Positions 15,474-24,271 of a DNA stretch of 64,000 nucleotides are shown in pieces. The DNA is from Amycolatopsis sp. A133 (GTDB lineage: Bacteria > Actinomycetota > Actinomycetes > Mycobacteriales > Pseudonocardiaceae), in contig NZ_JAVHJU010000049.1 in assembly GCF_031082405.1 (NCBI RefSeq), positions 38,098 to 102,097 on the forward strand, read 5' to 3'. Below the pieces are notes generated by a model, which saw only the letters and a program-made list of their open reading frames with translations, was not told where the DNA came from and did no database searches. The first letter of the stretch is position 1, and the number at the start of each line of letters is the position of its first letter. A program made the translations under genes and the position numbers.

Positions 15474-15956
15474 GTGAGCAGCCAGGACACGACCGGCCGG
15501 CCCGCCCCGCCGGTGCTCGACGACATCTCGCGGCAGATCATCGCGCAGCTGCAGGAGGACGGGCGGCGCGCGTACGCGACGATCGGCAAGGCGGTCGGCC
15601 TGTCGGAGGCGGCCGTCCGGCAGCGGGTGCAGCGGCTGTCCGACTCCGGTGTCATCCAGATCGTCGCGGTCTCGGATCCGTTGCAGGTCGGGCTGTTCCG
15701 GCAGGCGATGATCGCGATCACCGTCGACGGCCCGCTGGAGCCGGTCGGCGACGCACTGGCCGAAATGGACGAGATCGCCTACGTGATCCTCTGCGCCGGG
15801 CGCTACGACCTGCTCTGCGAGGCCGTCTGCGCGGACGACGAGGCGCTCCTCCAGCTGATCTCGACGCGGATCCGGGCCCTGCCCGGCGTCCGCCACGCCG
15901 AGGCGATGGTCTACCTCAAGCTGCGGAAACAGACCTACCAGTGGGGCACTCGCTGA
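15474..15956 (+). CDS. Lrp/AsnC family transcriptional regulator
   Basis: 160-residue regulator. The winged helix-turn-helix is at about residues 18-65 (LDDISRQIIAQLQEDGRRAYATIG, LSEAAVRQRVQRLSDSGV), and the C-terminal RAM ligand-binding domain at about 80-155 (MDEIAYVILCAGRYDLLCEAVC, LPGVRHAEAMVYLK). GTG 15474 gives the standard length. It lies between the divergent permease gene and the downstream aminotransferase gene; both flanking control regions contain copies of GACTAAATCCG, absent elsewhere that I could see. It therefore probably senses an amine or amino acid and regulates both. Confidence 0.9.
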   Translation: MSSQDTTGRPAPPVLDDISRQIIAQLQEDGRRAYATIGKAVGLSEAAVRQRVQRLSDSGVIQIVAVSDPLQVGLFRQAMIAITVDGPLEPVGDALAEMDEIAYVILCAGRYDLLCEAVCADDEALLQLISTRIRALPGVRHAEAMVYLKLRKQTYQWGTR

Positions 15957-15960
15957 CCGT

Positions 15961-16033
15961 GACGACTAAATCCGAAGGTAGCCAGCCGAAGATGACCATG
16001 GATTAGTCGTCGAAGTTGGTCTGGACGACTGAA
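15961..16033. promoter_or_regulatory. Operator-like repeats upstream of the aminotransferase gene
   Basis: Three related sites: GACGACTAAATCCG at 15961-15974, inverted GATTAGTCGTC at 16001-16011 (missing one A), and the weaker GGACGACTGAAACG at 16023-16036. They match the sites at 15366-15413 and lie 40-110 bases before ATG 16074, consistent with AsnC-family control. Confidence 0.6.
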
Positions 16034-16073
16034 ACGCTTGCCTGAGTGGGGCCGGGCGTGCGATAACCGAGGC

Positions 16074-17465
16074 ATGACCACTACCGCCGACCTCGCCTCC
16101 GTCGACGCTTCCGGCCTCGCCCAGGCCGCTCGCAGCAACCTCTGGATGCACTTCACCCGGCACTCCGCCTACGACGAGAGCGACGTCCCGGTGATCGTGC
16201 GCGGCGAAGGCCCGTACATCTGGGACGCCCGCGGGAAGCGGTACCTGGACGGGCTCGCCGGGCTGTTCGCGGTCCAGGTCGGCCACGGCCGCGAGGAACT
16301 CGCCGAAGCCGCCGCGCGGCAGACGAAACAGCTCGCGTACTTCCCGCTGTGGGGGCACGCGCACCCGGCGGCGATCGAACTGGCTTCACGGCTGGCCGAG
16401 GCGTCGCCCGGCGACCTGAACCGCGTGTTCTTCACCGTGAGCGGCGGGGAATCGGTCGAGACGGCGTGGAAGCTCGCGAAGCAGTACTTCAAGCTCGTCG
16501 GAAAACCGGGCAAGCACAAGGTGATCAGCCGCGCGCTGGCCTACCACGGGACGTCGCAGGGCGCGCTGTCGATCACCGGCATCCCCGGCGCGAAGGCGGA
16601 CTTCGAGCCGCTGGTGCCGAGCACCCTGCGGGTGCCGAACACGAACTTCTACCGCGCACCCGAGCACGCCGACGACTACGAGGCTTACGGCCGCTGGGCC
16701 GCCGACCAGATCGAGCAGGCGATCGAGTTCGAGGGCGCGGACACCGTCGCCGCGGTGTTCCTGGAGCCGGTGCAGAACACCGGTGGCTGCTTCGTGCCGC
16801 CGCCCGGCTACTTCGCGCGGGTCCGCGAGATCTGCGACAAGCACGACGTGCTGCTGGTGTCCGACGAGGTGATCTGCGCGTTCGGCCGGGTGGGGTACGA
16901 CTTCGCGGCCAAGCGGTACGGCTACCAGCCGGACGTCATCACCACCGCGAAGGGGCTGACGTCGGGGTACGCCCCGCTGGGGGCGGTGCTGGCTTCGGAG
17001 CGGTTGATGGAGCCGTTCACCCGCGGCGCGACGACGTTCATGCACGGGTCCACCTACGGCGGGCACCCGGTGTCGTGCGCGGTGGCGCTGGCCAACCTCG
17101 ACCTGATCGCCCGGGAGGACCTCTACGGCCACGTGCTGGACCGCGAGGCGGCCTTCCGGTCCACTTTGGACAAACTGACCGACCTGCCGATCGTCGGCGA
17201 CGTCCGGGGCGCGGGGTTCTTCTACGGCATCGAGCTGGTGAAGGACAAGACGACCAAGGAGACCTTCACCGCCGGCGAATCCGAGCGCGTGCTGCGCGGG
17301 TTCCTTTCCGAGGCGCTGTTCGAGGCCGGGTTGTACTGCCGCGCCGACGACCGCGCCGAGCCCGTCGTGCAGCTGTCGCCGCCGCTGATCTGCGACCAGG
17401 CGCAGTTCGACGAGATGGAGCAGATCCTGCGCGACACCCTGACCCGCGCCTGGAAGCTGCTGTAG
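16074..17465 (+). CDS. Class-III pyridoxal-phosphate aminotransferase
   Basis: 463-residue omega-amine/amino acid transaminase. It shows VTSGGESVETAWKLAKQY-like phosphate binding (FFTVSGGESVETA), AYHGTSQGALSITG, EPVQNTGGCFVPPPGYF, the cofactor aspartate in LLVSDEVICAFGR, and the catalytic lysine in ITTAKGLTSGYAPLG. The family includes putrescine-, beta-alanine- and GABA-pyruvate aminotransferases; substrate cannot be decided here. The adjacent AsnC regulator and APC permease favour a catabolic role for an imported amine. ATG 16074 is 41 bases after the last operator-like repeat. Confidence 0.9.
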   Translation: MTTTADLASVDASGLAQAARSNLWMHFTRHSAYDESDVPVIVRGEGPYIWDARGKRYLDGLAGLFAVQVGHGREELAEAAARQTKQLAYFPLWGHAHPAAIELASRLAEASPGDLNRVFFTVSGGESVETAWKLAKQYFKLVGKPGKHKVISRALAYHGTSQGALSITGIPGAKADFEPLVPSTLRVPNTNFYRAPEHADDYEAYGRWAADQIEQAIEFEGADTVAAVFLEPVQNTGGCFVPPPGYFARVREICDKHDVLLVSDEVICAFGRVGYDFAAKRYGYQPDVITTAKGLTSGYAPLGAVLASERLMEPFTRGATTFMHGSTYGGHPVSCAVALANLDLIAREDLYGHVLDREAAFRSTLDKLTDLPIVGDVRGAGFFYGIELVKDKTTKETFTAGESERVLRGFLSEALFEAGLYCRADDRAEPVVQLSPPLICDQAQFDEMEQILRDTLTRAWKLL

Positions 17466-17718
17466 CCGTTGGCCTCCGGCCCCGGTTTTCCACGATACCG
17501 GGGGGGTACCGAAAATTCCGGTTCGCCGGGTCTTTCGGTCCGCCGGTCGCGCGGTTATGCGAGCCGCGGCGCTGGCCCGATCGGGCGGGAACCCGCGTTC
17601 CCCGCCCGGCGGCCGGGTCCGGTGGGTACCGTGGGGTGCGGGGGGGACCGGGGGAGCGGCCGGTGACCGGCCCGCCCGTGTCCGCGCCGATCGGCCGCGC
17701 ACCCGGGGAGGAGACCCG

Positions 17719-18927
17719 ATGACCGCCACCACGGACAGCCCGCGCCTGCCGTTCGAGCGGCCGAACGTCCTGGAGATCGCGCCGCTGTTCGAGGTGCTGC
17801 GCCGGCGGGGACCGGTGGTTCCGGTGACCACCCCGGCCGGGGACCCGGCCTGGCTGGTCACCGGGTTCGAGCAGGTCCGGGCGGTGTTCACCGACCCGCG
17901 GTTCGGCCGTTCGCACCCGGCGCCGGAAGAGGCGTCGGCGCTGTCGGACGCGGCGATCCTCAGCCGTCCGCAGGGCGACCACGAGACCGAGCACACCGAG
18001 CACGCGCGGATGCGGCGGATGCTCGTGCCCGCCTTCTCCGCCAACCGGATCCGCCGGCTCGCCGGTCACGTCCAGGAGTTCGCCGACGGCTGCTTCGACG
18101 CGATGGAGCGGGCCCGCCGCGACGGCGATCCGGTCGACCTGCACGAGCACCTTTCGTTCCCGCTGCCGGTGCTGGTGATCTGCGAGCTGCTCGGCGTCCC
18201 GTACGAAGACCGGGACACTTTCCGGGTGCTGTCCGACCGGATGGGCCGGATGGACATCGGCGACGGCGCGGACGCGGCGCTCGACGAGTTCACCGCCTAC
18301 ATGAGCCGGCTCGCGGCGGCCAAGCGGCGCGATCCCGGCCAGGACGTCGTCTCCGACATGGTCCGCGCGCAGGCCGGCGATCCGTCGTTCGGCGACGACG
18401 ACCTCGCCCGGCTCGCCGCCGGCCTGCTGTTCGCCGGCCACGAGACAACCTCCAACCGGATCGACCTCGGCGTGCTCTACCTGCTCACCGACCTCGCCCG
18501 CCGCGACGCGCTGGCCGCCGACCCCGAGGGGCGGGTGCACGGCGTGGTGGAGGAGATCCTGCGGCTGTCCGCCCCGAGCGGCCTCGGTGTCCTGCGGTAC
18601 GCGCACGACGACGTCGAGCTCGGCGGCGTCACGATCGCCCGCGGTGACGCGGTCGTGCTGTCGATCGCGGCCGCGAACCGGGACGCGTCGGTGTTCCCCG
18701 CCGCGGAGACGTTCGACCCGGACCGCAAACCGAACTCGCACGTCGCCTTCGCCCACGGCGGCTGGTTCTGCATCGGCGCGAGCCTGGCCCGCACCGAGCT
18801 GCGCGTCGTGTTCGGGTCGTTGTTCCGGCGGTTCCCGGGCTTGCGCCTGGCCGTCGGCGTTGATGAACTCCACGTCCGGACCAACCGTGTCACCGGGGGA
18901 GTGGACCGCGTGCCGGTCCTCTGGTAG
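17719..18927 (+). CDS. Cytochrome P450
   Basis: 402-residue soluble bacterial P450. The I-helix reads LLFAGHETTSNRI, the K-helix ExxR is EEILR, and the haem loop is FAHGGWFCIGASLAR with the thiolate cysteine; the usual first Gly-Phe is FAHG rather than FGHG. The DFxDP(K)R-like QGDHETEHTEHARMRRML is the C-helix WxxxR-type region. It resembles biosynthetic CYP105/CYP107-type hydroxylases; the substrate is unknown. GGGGAGGAG at 17704-17712 gives the start. The 253 bases upstream contain no gene or obvious promoter. No ferredoxin gene adjoins it. Confidence 0.92.
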   Translation: MTATTDSPRLPFERPNVLEIAPLFEVLRRRGPVVPVTTPAGDPAWLVTGFEQVRAVFTDPRFGRSHPAPEEASALSDAAILSRPQGDHETEHTEHARMRRMLVPAFSANRIRRLAGHVQEFADGCFDAMERARRDGDPVDLHEHLSFPLPVLVICELLGVPYEDRDTFRVLSDRMGRMDIGDGADAALDEFTAYMSRLAAAKRRDPGQDVVSDMVRAQAGDPSFGDDDLARLAAGLLFAGHETTSNRIDLGVLYLLTDLARRDALAADPEGRVHGVVEEILRLSAPSGLGVLRYAHDDVELGGVTIARGDAVVLSIAAANRDASVFPAAETFDPDRKPNSHVAFAHGGWFCIGASLARTELRVVFGSLFRRFPGLRLAVGVDELHVRTNRVTGGVDRVPVLW

Positions 18928-18958
18928 ACCATCGGCGGTCGTGAGTGGAGGAAAAGAC

Positions 18959-19348
18959 GTGACCCTGTGGGACAAGCTCGGGATGGACGACAAGCTCGTC
19001 AAGGTGCTCCAGGACATCCCGCCGGGGCCCGACGCCTCGGAGTTCGGCCGGGCCTACGTCACGATCCACCAGCTGGCCGTCGAGCTGGACCAGCGGTTCC
19101 CCGAGGTGCGCAGCCAGCTCGACGTGCCGCTGGGCGGCGGCGCGACCCGGCACGCGGGGCTGGTCGAGTTGCTCGGCAAGGAGCTGGTGGACAAGATCAA
19201 GCGCTACGGCGACGTCTACCCGATCGAAGCCGCGCAGTTGTCGTCGGTGCGGTTCCGCGAACTGCGGCTGCGCGGTCCCGGCGGGCGCGACCTGGTCGGC
19301 GCGTCGAAGAAGGACCTGCCGCTGATCCGCCTGCGGCCGAAGGACTGA
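18959..19348 (+). CDS. Unknown 129-residue protein
   Basis: No family recognised. It begins VTLWDKLGMDDKLVKVLQDIPPG, has a helix-rich middle with TIHQLAVELDQRFPEVRSQLD and HAGLVELLGKELVDKIKRYGD, and a basic C-terminus RELRLRGPGGRDLVG, then KDLPLIRLRPKD. No signal peptide, helices of membrane type or cysteines are seen. GTG 18959 has GGAGG 7 bases upstream (GTG 18941 is a weaker choice). It sits 31 bases after the P450 gene and 3 bases before the response-regulator gene, so the three are probably one transcript. Confidence 0.65.
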   Translation: MTLWDKLGMDDKLVKVLQDIPPGPDASEFGRAYVTIHQLAVELDQRFPEVRSQLDVPLGGGATRHAGLVELLGKELVDKIKRYGDVYPIEAAQLSSVRFRELRLRGPGGRDLVGASKKDLPLIRLRPKD

Positions 19349-19351
19349 CGG

Positions 19352-19984
19352 GTGCTCGCCCCGCCGGTCCGGGTTCTGGTGGCCGAGCGCGACCCGGCGG
19401 TGCGAGCCCGCCTGAGCACGATCCTCGCCGAGGCGGACGGCATCGAGCTGGTCGGCGCGGTCCCCGATCCGGCGGCGGCCCGGGCCGGCTCGCCGGACGT
19501 GCTGCTGCTGGACCTGCGCCTTAGCCGGCCGGACCCGCTGCCCCGCCGCCCGGCGGTGGTGGCGCTGGCGACGTTCGACTCGGACGCGGAAATCCTGCGC
19601 GCGCTCCGCGACGGCGCGGCGGGGTTCGTGCTGCGTTCGGCCCCGCGACGGGACCTGATCAAGGTGATCCGCCTGGCGGCGGACGGCCACCTGGTGCTGT
19701 CCCCGGACGCCTCCCGCCGCCTGGTGTCGGCGGCCACGCGGTTGTCGGGCCCCCGCGACGAGCGGCTCGCCCTGGTGGACCGGTTGTCGGCCCGGGAGAC
19801 GGAGGTGCTCGCGGCGATGGGCGCGGCGCTGACGAACCCGGAGATCGCCGTGCGGCTGGGGCTGCCGGAGCCGGTGGTGCGGGATTGTGTGGCCCGGGTG
19901 GTGCGCAAACTGGAGTGCCCCCACCGGACGGCGGCGGGGTTGCTGGCTTACGAGCGCGGGCTGTGCCGGCCGGGCCTGAGCTGA
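19352..19984 (+). CDS. Atypical LuxR/NarL-type response regulator
   Basis: 210 residues: an N-terminal receiver-like domain (about 5-115) and a C-terminal LuxR helix-turn-helix (about 145-205: LSARETEVLAAMGAALTNPEIAVRLGL). The receiver keeps an Asp in DVLLLDLRLS and an acidic residue in VAERDPAVR, but the invariant lysine is arginine (GFVLRSAPRRDL) and the region after the Asp is shortened and proline-rich. Phosphorylation may thus be lost. No histidine kinase is adjacent. Its position behind the P450 and an unknown gene suggests it is an orphan regulator of that unit. Confidence 0.8.
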   Translation: MLAPPVRVLVAERDPAVRARLSTILAEADGIELVGAVPDPAAARAGSPDVLLLDLRLSRPDPLPRRPAVVALATFDSDAEILRALRDGAAGFVLRSAPRRDLIKVIRLAADGHLVLSPDASRRLVSAATRLSGPRDERLALVDRLSARETEVLAAMGAALTNPEIAVRLGLPEPVVRDCVARVVRKLECPHRTAAGLLAYERGLCRPGLS

Positions 19985-20036
19985 CCTGAACGGCTCCTTC
20001 CTGCCGACGACAACAGGAAAGAGCCGTCCGGGGTCA
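19981..20036. terminator. Bidirectional hairpin terminator
   Basis: ACGGCTCCTTCCTG (19990-20003) pairs with CAGGAAAGAGCCGT (20014-20027) with one mismatch, and outer CTGACC/GGTCAG (19981-19986, 20031-20036) extend the stem. It separates the convergent regulator and S53 peptidase genes. Confidence 0.65.
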
Positions 20037-21203
20037 GAAGCCCGCCAGGCCGTTCGGTACGCCGAGGCCCGTCGGGGCGTCGTAGCCGGGGCCGGCGACG
20101 CACAGGTAGTCACCGCCGCACTTCTTGCCGGCGCCCGACGGGTCGTTGTGACCCGTGGTCACGTCGACGAACGCCGTTGCCTTGGCGTACAGGCCGGCCG
20201 GTTGGGTCGTTCCGGCTCGGCCGGACCGGCCGATCAGGCCCGCGACGAACGGGGCCGAGGCACTCGTGCCGCTCGCCGTGAGCCAGCCGCCCGCGTCCGC
20301 GTAGTGGATGGCGAGGTCCTCGGCCGCCGCCGAGACGTCCGCGACCGTGCGCTTGGCGCAGTGGGAATCCCGCTGCCACCGGGGTTTCGCGATGTACGCC
20401 GAACAGCCGCTGCCGCTGCCCGGCCACGCCGACTCCGCCCAGCCGCGCGGCGAGTCCGGGTCGCGGGCCAGCACCGTCCCGCCGACCGCGACCGCCGAGG
20501 CCAGCACCGCCGGGTAACTCGCCGCCGTGAAACCGGTGTCGCCCGAGGAGACCACCACCGTCACGCCCGGGTGCCGGTAGTGGCTCGCATACGCCAGCGA
20601 CGCACCGCTTTCCCGGGCACCGTAGCTGTTCGACACCACCTTCGCGCCCAGCCGCACCGCCGTGTCCTCCGTCTCCGCGAGGTCGGCGAAGCCCGGGGAG
20701 TTTCCCTCCACGACGAGGATCCGGCACGACGGGCACGCCGCCGACACCATCGAGACGTCCAATGTGGACTCCAGGGCCCAGCCGAAGTCGGACGGCGGCA
20801 GGGGAGCCGCCGCGCCCTGCTGGTTCACCTTGCGGAAGCAGCCGTTCGCCGTGGTGCACGGCGGCAGGCCGTACTGCGCCCGGTACGCGGCCAGGTCGGC
20901 CTCCAGGTTCGGGGCGTCGTAGGCGATCGAGATGCCCACGACGGCATCCGGCCGCGCCTCGGCGGGCAGCCGGTAGGCCGACGCCAGATCGCCGGCACCC
21001 CAGCCGGCCGGAGCGCCGGCCGAGGTGCGGGCCGCGTCCGGTGTGTAGCTCGTGAGGCAGCGCAGCAGGCCCGGCCCCGGTTCGGGACACGCCGCGCGGG
21101 CGACCGGCACGGCGGCCGCGGCGGGGGCGAACGCGCTCACCGCGATCGTCGCCGCGCCCACGGCGATCAGCGCGCGGAACACTCTTCTGTGCACTGTGGA
21201 CAT
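20034..21203 (-). CDS. Secreted S53 (sedolisin) peptidase without prodomain
   Basis: 389-residue exported serine-carboxyl peptidase. Signal peptide at 1-31 (cleavage near AAAA/VPV). Catalytic Glu145 and Asp149 lie in GWALESTLDVSMV, the oxyanion Asp222 in SSGDTG, and nucleophile Ser314 in ASGTSASAPFVAG, the S53 arrangement. The mature part starts almost at the catalytic domain (GDLASAYRLP), so the roughly 180-residue activation prodomain of kumamolisin-type enzymes is missing, and activation must differ. The gene begins 4 bases after the stop of the subtilase-like gene, so the two secreted products are coexpressed. Confidence 0.85.
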   Translation of the reverse strand: MSTVHRRVFRALIAVGAATIAVSAFAPAAAAVPVARAACPEPGPGLLRCLTSYTPDAARTSAGAPAGWGAGDLASAYRLPAEARPDAVVGISIAYDAPNLEADLAAYRAQYGLPPCTTANGCFRKVNQQGAAAPLPPSDFGWALESTLDVSMVSAACPSCRILVVEGNSPGFADLAETEDTAVRLGAKVVSNSYGARESGASLAYASHYRHPGVTVVVSSGDTGFTAASYPAVLASAVAVGGTVLARDPDSPRGWAESAWPGSGSGCSAYIAKPRWQRDSHCAKRTVADVSAAAEDLAIHYADAGGWLTASGTSASAPFVAGLIGRSGRAGTTQPAGLYAKATAFVDVTTGHNDPSGAGKKCGGDYLCVAGPGYDAPTGLGVPNGLAGF

Positions 21204-21207
21204 CCCC

Positions 21208-23349
21208 TCAGGACGCGTAGACGTGGTAGGCGGCCGTGATCGTCTCGGTGATCGTCGCCCCGGCCGCGTCGGCCGCCGTGACCCGCAGCGAGACGTCCGT
21301 GCCGCGGAACGCCTCCGTGGTCGCGGCGAACTCCGCGTGGAAGACGCCGTCGCCGCGCGCGGTGACGGTCGTGTCCTGCCAGGTCGTGCCGTCGGTCGAG
21401 TACTGCACCGTCGCGCCCGTCACCGGCGAAGCGGCGCTCTGCTGCAGGTGCCCCACGGTGAGGTCGAGACCCTGCGGACCGGACACCGTCGACCCGTCCG
21501 GCCGGAGCCCGCCGACGGCGTAGCCCAGCGTCAGCAGCGGCTCGACCGCGCACGAGCGGTCCGGGCCGTTTTCCCCGCGGGCGCAGTACAACGCGGGCGG
21601 CAGCGTCGCACCCTCGACGTGCCGGGACTTCCACGTCCACTCGGTGTGGGTCGCGGTGCTCTGCCGGTACATCGGACCCGTGCGGCCCGCGTCGATCGTC
21701 AGCCCGAGCGTCGACGGGCCGGGCGCGACCTCCTGCTGCAGGCTCAGCGCGGTGGCCCCCACCGGGTTGCCTTCGGCCAGGGTCGTGCCGTCCTGGGTGA
21801 ACCGGTAGTACCCCGTCATGGTGTCCCGGGCCTCGCCGTAGAAGCCGAAACCGGTGTGGCCGGGCTGGTTGTCGCTGAACGGCGTGAGCGCGAACCGCAC
21901 CAGGTCGCCGGCCCGGGTCGCGCCCGGTTGTGTGAAGATCGCGGCGTCGGTCAGCGGCGGCTGCGCCACCGCGCCCGCCGGGTGCAGCGGGAACCGGTTC
22001 CAGTCTTCGGTGACCGGCGAACCGCCCCGGTAGGTGTGGGACGTCTCGCGCTGGCCCCCGGCCCAGCCGGGGAACGGCCCCGGGAGCACGTACTTCGAGA
22101 AGCCGCCGAACCACGTCAGGTCCGGCGCGGCCGAGACGTACTCGGTCTGCTTCCGGGGCAGCTGGATCGGGTGCGACGGCCGACCGCTGACGTCCTCGAA
22201 GGAGAACATCCCGCTGCGCTGGCGCAGGCCGAGCGAGGAGTACTCGCTGAAGTAGGTGGCGTCCACCGCGGCGACGTCCTTCGCCGTGATGACGTACCGC
22301 TGCTGCGGGATCGTGCCGGTGCTCGCCTTCTGCAGCACGTATTCGTACGGGGTGCCCGGCCCGGGCGGGGACACGAGCCTGCTGTACGGGTACGTCTGCA
22401 GCGCTCCGGTGCGCACCGGAGCGGCCGTCGGCGACACCGAGATCGGCACGCCCGGCCCGGCGTCGAAGTCGACGAGCAGGGCGGGCCCCGTCTTGGCGGC
22501 CCGGCGGAAGAGGAACCCGGTGTCGTCGAGCAGCGCCGGGCGCGGGGTCACCCAGGTCACCTTGCTGGACGCCCGTTTCGCGTCGACGCGGACGGTCGCG
22601 TCCGCCTTCACCGCGAACTCCGGCTGCGCGCTGAACCGCAGCTCGGTCGGGTTGCCGTCGGCGTCGGTCGTCCAGAACACCCCCAGCGCGCTGTAGTTGC
22701 CGTCCGGCACGCTGAACTTGGCCGAGCCCCCGAAGAAGTAGTTGAAGTTCTCGTCCGGCGCCAGTGTGTCGCCGTCGTCGGTGTTGTAGAGGAACGCGAT
22801 GCCGGTGTCGGCCGGCTTGCCCGCGATGTCGGTGGCGTCGAGCGACACCGTCCGCATCACCGACCGCGGCCGGGCGGGCTGCCGCTTCGGCACCCCGGAG
22901 AGGGCGAAGCTCGCGCCGCCGGCGAACAGGCCTTGCCCGCCGAAGCGGCCCCGTGCACTGTCCTCTTTGAACTGCTCGGCCAGTGCGGCCCCGAACGTCG
23001 TGGGGTCGACCGGGGCCGGTGCGCCGGCCAGCAACGCCTTGACGTCGAACAGGTTCAGGTCGAGCCCGCGCCCGAGGTAGGGGAGCGCGGTGCCGGGGAC
23101 CTCGTAGTCCCGGCCGCCGAGCCGCAGGTGCACCAGTGCCCGCGCCATGCCCGTGGCGGCGGCGGGCTGCACCTCGAACGTCTCCCGGCCGTCCGGCGCG
23201 GTCCGGACGGTGACCCGGTCGCCGGTCACGAGCGTGACGGTCGACGCCGGGACCGCGGCCGCGGCGGCGGACGCGGACGGCGGGGCGAGCCCGGCCACCC
23301 CCGCCGCACCGGCGAGCAGGACCGCGAACACCGAAAATGTTCTTCGCAC
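21208..23349 (-). CDS. Secreted subtilase-like protein lacking the protease domain
   Basis: 713-residue exported protein. After a signal peptide (VRRTFSVFAVLLAG... ASA) comes STVTLVTGDRVTV, the N-terminal signature of large actinobacterial S8 peptidases, then beta-rich regions like their C-terminal domains (RTVSLDATDIAGKPA; a final fibronectin-like module with YSTDGTTWQDTTV). None of the S8 catalytic motifs (D-G, HGTH, GTSMA) is present. It is probably non-catalytic: binding, scaffold or inhibitor. GTG 23349 is chosen because GGAGG lies 5 bases upstream; longer starts disrupt the signal peptide. It is directly upstream of the S53 peptidase gene. Confidence 0.7.
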   Translation of the reverse strand: MRRTFSVFAVLLAGAAGVAGLAPPSASAAAAAVPASTVTLVTGDRVTVRTAPDGRETFEVQPAAATGMARALVHLRLGGRDYEVPGTALPYLGRGLDLNLFDVKALLAGAPAPVDPTTFGAALAEQFKEDSARGRFGGQGLFAGGASFALSGVPKRQPARPRSVMRTVSLDATDIAGKPADTGIAFLYNTDDGDTLAPDENFNYFFGGSAKFSVPDGNYSALGVFWTTDADGNPTELRFSAQPEFAVKADATVRVDAKRASSKVTWVTPRPALLDDTGFLFRRAAKTGPALLVDFDAGPGVPISVSPTAAPVRTGALQTYPYSRLVSPPGPGTPYEYVLQKASTGTIPQQRYVITAKDVAAVDATYFSEYSSLGLRQRSGMFSFEDVSGRPSHPIQLPRKQTEYVSAAPDLTWFGGFSKYVLPGPFPGWAGGQRETSHTYRGGSPVTEDWNRFPLHPAGAVAQPPLTDAAIFTQPGATRAGDLVRFALTPFSDNQPGHTGFGFYGEARDTMTGYYRFTQDGTTLAEGNPVGATALSLQQEVAPGPSTLGLTIDAGRTGPMYRQSTATHTEWTWKSRHVEGATLPPALYCARGENGPDRSCAVEPLLTLGYAVGGLRPDGSTVSGPQGLDLTVGHLQQSAASPVTGATVQYSTDGTTWQDTTVTARGDGVFHAEFAATTEAFRGTDVSLRVTAADAAGATITETITAAYHVYAS

Positions 23350-23461
23350 TGGCACCTCCGTGTGGTGGTCGATCACCACTACCGACGAGCCGGCCGGCGA
23401 AGGGGTTGAGGCCGGGACCTCGATCTCTTCGAATTACCCCGATCGGCTCAACGACGGACGG

Positions 23462-24187
23462 TCAGTGCTGCGCCGCGGGCACCGGCCGCGCGACGCCGAA
23501 ACCGCCGTACGGTCCGGCTTTCACGCGCTTGCGGACCTCGTCGAAGTGCCGGTGCACCGCTTCGGCGGCGGCGTCGGCGTCACCCAGCACGAGCGCGTCC
23601 ACGATGGCCTGGTGCCGTTTCGCGACGGCCGTCGCGGACGTCGCCGGCCCGCCGAGCTCGGCTTCGGCGATCCGGTACACGTCCCAGAACAGCCCGGTGA
23701 GCTCGCGGGCGAGGTCGAACCCGGCCTCAGCGCAGATGAGGTCGTGGAACTCGCGATCGGCTTCCGCGGCGTCCGGGCCCTTGCGCCGCATCCGTGTCAC
23801 GCACGACTGCAGCTGTTCGACCAGTTCGGGCCGGTGGTCGGCGGCGACCCGGCGGGTCAGCTCGGTCTCCAGCATTTCCCGCACCTCCAGCAGATCGCGC
23901 AGCCGCCCGACGTCGGTCGCGCCGCGTGCGCGGGTGCGGAACAACAACCACGTCTGCAGCGACGCCGAACCGGCGGACCCGACGAACGTGCCGTAGCCGT
24001 GGCGGATCTCGACGATGCCGAGGGCCTGCAGGGCCTTGATAGCCTCGCGGATGGAGTTGCGGCTGACGCCGATGTCCTCCATCAGGCTCAGCTCGGTGGG
24101 CATGGGCGCTCCCGGCGGGAGCTCCCGCTCGACGATCAGGTCGATGATGCGTTTGGTGATCTCTTCGCTGCGCTGCGGACGGGCCAC
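23462..24187 (-). CDS. GntR/FadR-family transcriptional regulator
   Basis: 241-residue regulator. The winged helix-turn-helix is at about residues 5-65 (SEEITKRIIDLIVERELPPG, PTELSLMEDIGVSRNSIREAIKAL, VEIRHGYGTFVG), and the C-terminal helical FCD ligand-binding domain at about 85-220 carries RDLLEVREMLETELTRR, DREFHDLICAEAG and RHQAIVDALVLGDADAA, with metal-binding Asp and His residues. GTG 24187 follows GGGGAGG; the ATG at 24220 is less likely. It is divergent from remnants of a DapA-like aldolase gene, once probably its target. Such FadR members usually sense sugar acids or organic acids. Confidence 0.88.
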   Translation of the reverse strand: MARPQRSEEITKRIIDLIVERELPPGAPMPTELSLMEDIGVSRNSIREAIKALQALGIVEIRHGYGTFVGSAGSASLQTWLLFRTRARGATDVGRLRDLLEVREMLETELTRRVAADHRPELVEQLQSCVTRMRRKGPDAAEADREFHDLICAEAGFDLARELTGLFWDVYRIAEAELGGPATSATAVAKRHQAIVDALVLGDADAAAEAVHRHFDEVRKRVKAGPYGGFGVARPVPAAQH

Positions 24188-24252
24188 TGCTGTCCTCCCC
24201 GGTGGGCCATGGGAGGACATCCTACGTCATACCTCCAGTCTTACGCCGCTCA

Positions 24253-24271
24253 TAGGACGTCCCACGTCCTA
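24253..24271. promoter_or_regulatory. Palindromic GntR-type operator
   Basis: TAGGACGT (24253-24260) and ACGTCCTA (24264-24271) are perfect inverted arms around CCC, 66 bases upstream of the regulator start. Partial copies (ATCCTACGTCAT, 24219-24230) lie between. It fits a FadR-subfamily site and probably controlled the now-defective divergent gene. Confidence 0.6.

Noticed and set aside
21052..23409. 785-codon plus-strand frame
   Set aside because: Exactly antisense to the subtilase-like gene; composition typical of GC-rich shadow frames.
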